The position numbers and the translations under genes were made by a program. From assembly GCA_017455785.1 (NCBI GenBank), contig JAFSYZ010000230.1:1-27390 (forward strand): 27,390 nt of DNA, given 5' to 3'. Of this stretch, positions 23,380 to 27,390 are shown one piece after another. The stretch comes from Candidatus Methanomethylophilaceae archaeon (GTDB taxonomy: Archaea; Thermoplasmatota; Thermoplasmata; Methanomassiliicoccales; Methanomethylophilaceae). The notes under the pieces were generated by a model. The model searched no databases. It worked only from the letters and a program-made list of their open reading frames with translations, and had not been told where the DNA came from. Positions within the stretch are counted from its first letter, which is position 1, and every line of letters starts with the position of its first letter.

Positions 23380-24477
23380 ATGTCCGACAGGCTCAAGACC
23401 GATGTTCTGATCGTTGGTTCAGGACCTGCAGGCTCCACCGTTGCGAAGTATGCAGCGGAGAAGGGAGTACAGGTAACATTCATAGAAAGGAGGCCTGAGG
23501 TAGGTGTCCCGGTCAGATGCGGGGAGTATCTTCCGGAGGTTTCTGAGATCAGGACGATGTTCCCTAACGCAGTAGACCTGGAGGGGACCTTCGAACTGCC
23601 TGAGGAGATGAAACTGCTCAGGACACACGCCATCAGACTGATCAATCCCAAGGGTAAGGCGACGGATATCCCGATGGAAGGATTCACCATAGACAGGGAC
23701 AGGTACGATCAGTATCTCGCAGGTCTTGCGGTAGAATCCGGTGCCGAACTCATCAAGAAGTGTCAGTTCAAGAGGATAGAGGACGGTGTCGCTGTCACGA
23801 CGCAGGGTGAGATCGAGTACAAGGTCATCGTCGGTGCGGACGGTCCCGGTTCACGTGTCGCACAGTCGTTGGGACTCCAGAGGAATAAACATCCGTATCC
23901 TGCCGTCACGGCGCAGGCAAAGGGAGATTTCGAGCCCGTGGTCACTATGTTCTTCGGCGGAATAGCTCCTGGAGCATACAGTTGGATCATACCCAAGAAG
24001 GGACAGGCCAACGTCGGCGTGGGATTCTCACCAAAGTTTGCAGACGGCTCACTTAGCGAGTATTTCGATATATTCGCCAAGAAGAATAATTTCGAGATAA
24101 TGAACAAGCTCGAAGGTAAATACGTCCCATCGGAGGGGCCCATTCCCAAGACGGTATCCGGTAACGGTGTCGTTGTGGGAGATGCTGCAGGTCATGTGAT
24201 ATCGGTCAATGGCGGAGGTATCCCGTTGGCGAGGATCGCAGGACGCATCTGCGGTGATGTAGTATCGGACAATGTTCTCAACGGACGTCCGCTCACCGAT
24301 TACGAGACGGAATGGCGCAGGGTCATGGAGAAACCCCTTAAGACGGCAGCATTCAACAAGAAACTTGCAGACAGGTTCGCATTCAGCGGTCCGGAGTGGA
24401 TGGTCACGTTCTGCATGGGTGTCCTCGGTAAGAGGCGTATGAACAACCTGATCAGATGCAAACGTATCTTCCCGTAA
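23380..24477 (+). CDS. Geranylgeranyl reductase family flavoprotein
   Basis: A 365-residue FAD-dependent oxidoreductase. It has the N-terminal dinucleotide motif GSGPAGS at 13-19, the family's PVRCGE at 44-49, ADGPGS at 153-158, the YSWIIPKKGQANVGVGF pattern at 200-216 and VGDAAG at 266-271. Members hydrogenate the double bonds of geranylgeranyl chains in archaeal lipids, or those of quinone and chlorophyll tails. Genomes usually hold several paralogues, so which substrate is used cannot be read from sequence. Coupling to the prenyl synthase upstream (GGTGAT ribosome site containing its TGA stop) suggests they act on the same prenyl chain. The stop is one base from the convergent Nob1 stop. 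Confidence 0.9.
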   Translation: MSDRLKTDVLIVGSGPAGSTVAKYAAEKGVQVTFIERRPEVGVPVRCGEYLPEVSEIRTMFPNAVDLEGTFELPEEMKLLRTHAIRLINPKGKATDIPMEGFTIDRDRYDQYLAGLAVESGAELIKKCQFKRIEDGVAVTTQGEIEYKVIVGADGPGSRVAQSLGLQRNKHPYPAVTAQAKGDFEPVVTMFFGGIAPGAYSWIIPKKGQANVGVGFSPKFADGSLSEYFDIFAKKNNFEIMNKLEGKYVPSEGPIPKTVSGNGVVVGDAAGHVISVNGGGIPLARIAGRICGDVVSDNVLNGRPLTDYETEWRRVMEKPLKTAAFNKKLADRFAFSGPEWMVTFCMGVLGKRRMNNLIRCKRIFP

Positions 24478-24478
24478 T

Positions 24479-24940
24479 TCATCTCTTTCTGTGTGCTTTC
24501 ATAGGTGAACCGCATATGGGACAGTCGTCCATCTTCTCCTTGTACCATTTCTTGCATCCGATGCACTGGTAGTTCCACTTCTCGACCTTCTTGATGCCCT
24601 TGGTACCGACCGGTCTGTAAGGAATATTCAGTCTGGAGCATACGTTCTCTATGGAGAAGTCGTCGGAGAGCACGGTACCTTCCAGATCCAATCCCAGGGC
24701 TATGACGGTCATGTCCACGGGGGACAGTCTTCCCAGGTCGCCGCTCTTCCTGGCCTCCTCCTTCACCTTTTCCAGTGATTCAGGCGAACAGTCAGAGACC
24801 TTGAGCATCCCCTCCCAATACTGCAGACGCGGATCCTTGTACTTCGTCAGTTCGTCAATTACACCTGGAGGACAAACACAATCGTCATCCGGAAGGTTCT
24901 CCATGGAGAACAGTGCGGAACTGTCGAGTATTAGGATCAT
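24479..24940 (-). CDS. nob1: Nob1-like rRNA maturation endonuclease (PIN domain plus zinc ribbon)
   Basis: A 153-residue protein. The N-terminal PIN nuclease domain has the acidic residues expected for metal binding (D6 in ILDSSAL, E30, D76, D93/D94), and the C-terminus is a zinc ribbon with C126, C129, C140 and C143. This arrangement is that of archaeal Nob1, which trims the 3' end of 16S rRNA during small-subunit maturation. Length fits the archaeal family. A TATA-like element about 25 bases upstream of ATG 24940 again predicts a leaderless message. Confidence 0.93.
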   Translation of the reverse strand: MILILDSSALFSMENLPDDDCVCPPGVIDELTKYKDPRLQYWEGMLKVSDCSPESLEKVKEEARKSGDLGRLSPVDMTVIALGLDLEGTVLSDDFSIENVCSRLNIPYRPVGTKGIKKVEKWNYQCIGCKKWYKEKMDDCPICGSPMKAHRKR

Positions 24941-24960
24941 GTATCTGGAATGCAGATTCG

Positions 24961-24970
24961 TGATTAAACC
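24961..24970 (-). promoter_or_regulatory. TATA box for nob1
   Basis: The minus strand reads GGTTTAATCA; its centre is about 25 bases upstream of the nob1 ATG. Confidence 0.5.
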
Positions 24971-25026
24971 ATTGGTGTCCGCGATGTCGATGGTTGTGTA
25001 ATTAGAAGTTCGATTTTACATACTGA

Positions 25027-25034
25027 TTTATTAA
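25027..25034 (+). promoter_or_regulatory. TATA box for the 63-residue protein gene
   Basis: TTTATTAA predicts a start site near 25056, which would exclude the upstream ATG 25034 and leave a leader of about ten bases before ATG 25067. Confidence 0.45.
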
Positions 25035-25066
25035 TGAGAACATTCTTGAAGAATCAGGGATGTGAA

Positions 25067-25258
25067 ATGGCAACGGAATCATTCAACCAGGACCTGGTCA
25101 TAGACACGCCGGAAGCAGCGGCGGCGTTCATTGACATGTATGACAACGACAGGTGTTATACTGGACCCCGTCATCCGGTGCCATGGGCTACAGATGAACA
25201 GCATAAGGCTCTTGTGGATCGTTTGAAGGTTAAGATTCCCGAGAGTGATGTTGAATGA
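25067..25258 (+). CDS. Small acidic protein, possible antitoxin of a GNAT module
   Basis: A 63-residue protein, not recognised. It is acidic, begins with a short segment containing IDTPEAAAAFIDMYD (likely a helix) and ends in VDRLKVKIPESDVE. It overlaps the following GNAT acetyltransferase by four bases (ATGA), so the two are translationally coupled. A short acidic protein directly upstream of a GNAT gene is the usual layout of GNAT-type toxin-antitoxin pairs; no DNA-binding ribbon-helix-helix pattern is obvious, so the antitoxin role is inference from context. An upstream in-frame ATG at 25034 would add eleven residues, but the promoter position argues against it. Confidence 0.6.
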   Translation: MATESFNQDLVIDTPEAAAAFIDMYDNDRCYTGPRHPVPWATDEQHKALVDRLKVKIPESDVE

Positions 25259-25817
25259 AAGATCAATCTTATTCTGTATTTCCTTTATCTGACTTAGTTA
25301 AGGATCTAGGAAAAAGAAGAACACAGGAGTATCTCGGAACATTTAGGCTATACAAGGATTCCGACGCAGGGGTTTTTCTTTCTAAAAAAGTATTGATGAT
25401 GGAGGATAGGGACCTATCTCGCACTTATCTGGCTATGGACTCCAACGATGAGATAATGGGATTCATTTCTTTGGGAATCAAATGTCTCTCCATTCCTGAG
25501 AAGAGTCTCCTTTCGGATAGGATGATACAAGATATGTTTATCGATCCGAAGCAGGAGTCGTACAGGCATTTCTTCTTGCACAGATAGCACGTTCTGAATC
25601 ATCGCACCATGGATTTGGCATAGAGCTTATCAATCTGGCCACGGATGTTTTCGAAAAGGCAAAATCATTGGTAGGATGCAGATTGGTGCGCATAGATTGT
25701 GAGGACGAACTCATTCCGTACTATAAGAGCAACGGTTTCACAATGGTGCGCACCAATGAGGATGGTACACTCAATCAGATGCTGACGTTTGTCAGTCCAG
25801 TGGATGCTGAGTGTTGA
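25255..25817 (+). pseudogene. GNAT acetyltransferase interrupted by a frameshift
   Basis: The reading frame from ATG 25255 gives a GNAT-like N-terminal half, then turns to unrelated residues near 25550 and stops at 25587. From about 25548 the frame one base earlier continues the same fold: AGVVQAFLLAQIARSE, the acetyl-CoA-binding region HHGFGIELI, and YYKSNGF, the conserved strand-loop of the family, ending at TGA 25815-25817. One missing base near 25550 explains the break; repaired, the protein would be about 187 residues, normal for GNAT toxins. There is no homopolymer or slippery heptamer at the site, so neither a typical sequencing slip nor programmed shifting is suggested. The first 60 bases after the start are only about 30% G+C, far below the neighbours, which hints at recent transfer. 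Confidence 0.8.
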
Positions 25818-25871
25818 TTATCTTTTCATCTGAAAGGAAATCGTTATCACTGTACCAGACGATATCCGGTC

Positions 25872-27390
25872 ATGGGCGAGAAGGCAGGTAAGGTAGCGAG
25901 GCGTATCCTGGCCATAGCCATGGGTGCCAAGACTGTTCGTGAGGATGTCAAGGAATTCGTGTCGATACAGCACAAGGTCACTTGGATGGACGATGATGGT
26001 AACGTACTCGATGTCACCAACGTGAAACACGGTTCATTCCCAGAGCATGACGACCCTCCTGCAAAGAAGTCCAAAGGTAAATGCGATTACATCTTCGCGG
26101 ATTGGACGCCGCCAAGAAAGGAGGTCACCAAGGATGTCACATATAGGGCAAGATACCTGGAATTGAACAGGGCCTCCAAACCTATCGTATTCGATTTCTA
26201 CAACCATGTATGGGATCTTAACAGCAAGTTCGTCACATACTACACGGACGATTATTTCAAGACCCCATCCACAGGATACGATCCGAGCCTTACAACGTTC
26301 GCTCTGGCACTGGCATTGTCCACAGGACGTCAGACGTTCGATTCCACCGAGAATGCGGACTTTGTCAAGGCACTGCTGAAGGATATCGGATGTGATGAGA
26401 TACACATCAACGATTACTTCTTGTCCGGTAAGAAGCATGTGGCCAACATAGGGGTCGCCATCGGTGTGAAGAACATCGATAAACCGACTGTGTTCCTTGT
26501 GATCAAGGGTTCGGATTACGGAGCGGAGTTCGGTGGGAACCTCATCATCGGTACACATCTCGAGGCTCGCGGTGCCCACAAGGGATTCTCCGTGGCGAAG
26601 GAACGCGTTCTGAATTACCTCAAGAAAACGCTGAGCGGAATGGGACTATCAGGCGACATAAGGATGCTGGTCACAGGCTACAGCAGGGGCGGAGCGGTGA
26701 CCAATCTCGTTTCCACCGAGATCACGGATATGATCGATAACGGTACTATTGAGAACGAGCTCGGTGTCAGGATGTCCAAGAATGATATGTACGGATTCTG
26801 CTTCGAACCCGCATTGTGCCAGAACAGGGCGAATCCTACCGATGGAAGGTATGACAACATCGTCTGTATCATAGATCCCAACGACCCTGTGCCGAAGATC
26901 CCGCCGACATTGTATGGGTTCAAGGTCTTCGGCCGCATCTGCTATCTGGATTCCAACAATCCCGATGTGGTCAGGCGTATGTTGGCCTACATGGACAAAT
27001 ATTTCGGAGGAGGTACATCATCATATTACAACGTCGTGAACTATGAACCGGTACTGGGCAACAAGACGTTGGGTGACATGATAGACCATATAATGACGCT
27101 GTCGGTGAAATCATTCGGTAACAGGGACTTCTATGTGAAGAACGTTCAGGAGGACATCGCTTATACGGTGTACACTATCGAGGACAACATCACCGAAGTC
27201 AAGAAGGTGATGTCCACCTATGACACATCCAAGTTCAGCATACCGGACCTGGCGGCGAACCTGTTCGCGAGGAAGGATATCGCCGAGATGGTGCCAGACG
27301 CGGATAACTACGATCTTCTGAAGAGTGCTGATACAAAACGCATGAAGAGTGTGGCCTGGCAGGTCTTTGGTCTCATCAGGAGGTTCGATC
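25872..27390 (+). CDS. Class 3 lipase-like alpha/beta hydrolase with an N-terminal InlB/MucBP-like repeat (3' end outside window)
   Basis: An open frame of 506 codons runs from ATG 25872 off the window end. Residues 31-95 read like one InlB/MucBP-type beta-grasp repeat: VTWMDDDGNVLD, a central turn, YIFADWTP, and VTKDVTYRARY. Residues about 100-360 are a hydrolase: the nucleophile elbow VTGYSRGGA places Ser271, and IIDPNDPVPKIP places a probable catalytic Asp at 338, as in Lipase_3 proteins; the His lies beyond what I can assign. The family cleaves lipid esters. No signal peptide is visible in the first 30 residues, and a stop (25815) blocks an earlier start, so secretion is unexplained. Adhesion-type repeats suggest a surface or host-associated role. 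The region after 360 is helical and unassigned. Confidence 0.72.
   Translation, partial: MGEKAGKVARRILAIAMGAKTVREDVKEFVSIQHKVTWMDDDGNVLDVTNVKHGSFPEHDDPPAKKSKGKCDYIFADWTPPRKEVTKDVTYRARYLELNRASKPIVFDFYNHVWDLNSKFVTYYTDDYFKTPSTGYDPSLTTFALALALSTGRQTFDSTENADFVKALLKDIGCDEIHINDYFLSGKKHVANIGVAIGVKNIDKPTVFLVIKGSDYGAEFGGNLIIGTHLEARGAHKGFSVAKERVLNYLKKTLSGMGLSGDIRMLVTGYSRGGAVTNLVSTEITDMIDNGTIENELGVRMSKNDMYGFCFEPALCQNRANPTDGRYDNIVCIIDPNDPVPKIPPTLYGFKVFGRICYLDSNNPDVVRRMLAYMDKYFGGGTSSYYNVVNYEPVLGNKTLGDMIDHIMTLSVKSFGNRDFYVKNVQEDIAYTVYTIEDNITEVKKVMSTYDTSKFSIPDLAANLFARKDIAEMVPDADNYDLLKSADTKRMKSVAWQVFGLIRRFD

Noticed and set aside
25540..25560. Programmed -1 frameshifting in the GNAT gene
   Set aside because: No slippery heptamer or downstream structure is apparent at the switch point; simple base loss is a better explanation.
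1..27390. Pyrrolysine (in-frame UAG) readthrough, CRISPR repeats, insertion sequences
   Set aside because: No recognised gene here is interrupted by an in-frame UAG, and no regularly spaced repeats or transposase-like frames were seen.

Overview
The window comes from an archaeon, most likely a methanogen of the order Methanomassiliicoccales (Thermoplasmatota). The evidence is a complex I-like Fpo operon without the F420-oxidising subunit FpoF, a gene that looks like methanogenesis marker protein 11, archaeal Nob1, form III RuBisCO with the other AMP-pathway enzymes, archaeal-type isoprenoid lipid genes, and promoters with TATA boxes about 25 bases upstream of leaderless start codons. The order-level assignment is inference; no rRNA or mcr gene is present. 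I found no tRNA, rRNA, CRISPR array, insertion sequence or prophage, and no gene-free stretch longer than about 140 bases.

Layout. (a) 1-643, minus strand: partial cysteine-rich protein of unknown function. (b) 755-1249: minimal RNase III without a dsRNA-binding domain, uncommon in archaea. (c) 1295-5758: tightly overlapping operon of ribose-1,5-bisphosphate isomerase, RuBisCO and AMP phosphorylase (the whole AMP to 3-phosphoglycerate route), ending in a polysaccharide-deacetylase-like gene. (d) 5843-9102: folD, kptA, methanogenesis marker 11 and a cis-prenyltransferase. (e) 9146-10900: cobalamin-binding-type radical SAM enzyme, convergent with proC (10927-11733, minus). (f) 11868-22275: fpoABCDHIJJKLMN, a 'headless' proton-pumping complex. 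(g) 22410-24477: polyprenyl diphosphate synthase and a geranylgeranyl-reductase-family flavoprotein. (h) 24479-24940, minus: Nob1. (i) 25067-25817: AT-rich two-gene module, a 63-residue protein plus a frameshifted GNAT acetyltransferase, resembling a decayed toxin-antitoxin pair. (j) 25872 to the end: partial protein with an InlB/MucBP-like repeat and a class 3 lipase-like hydrolase domain.

How it fits together. The Fpo complex would take electrons, probably from reduced ferredoxin since FpoF is absent, and pump ions. Two points stand out. FpoI has four [4Fe-4S] motifs instead of two, giving a candidate built-in ferredoxin wire or docking module. FpoD keeps the His/Tyr pair of the quinone pocket, and the genes just downstream encode a prenyl synthase with a long-chain signature and a prenyl reductase, which together could build the tail of a lipid electron carrier. 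These are the best leads here for something not fully described. The AMP-pathway operon recycles nucleotide ribose into central carbon metabolism and is probably not a fixation cycle.
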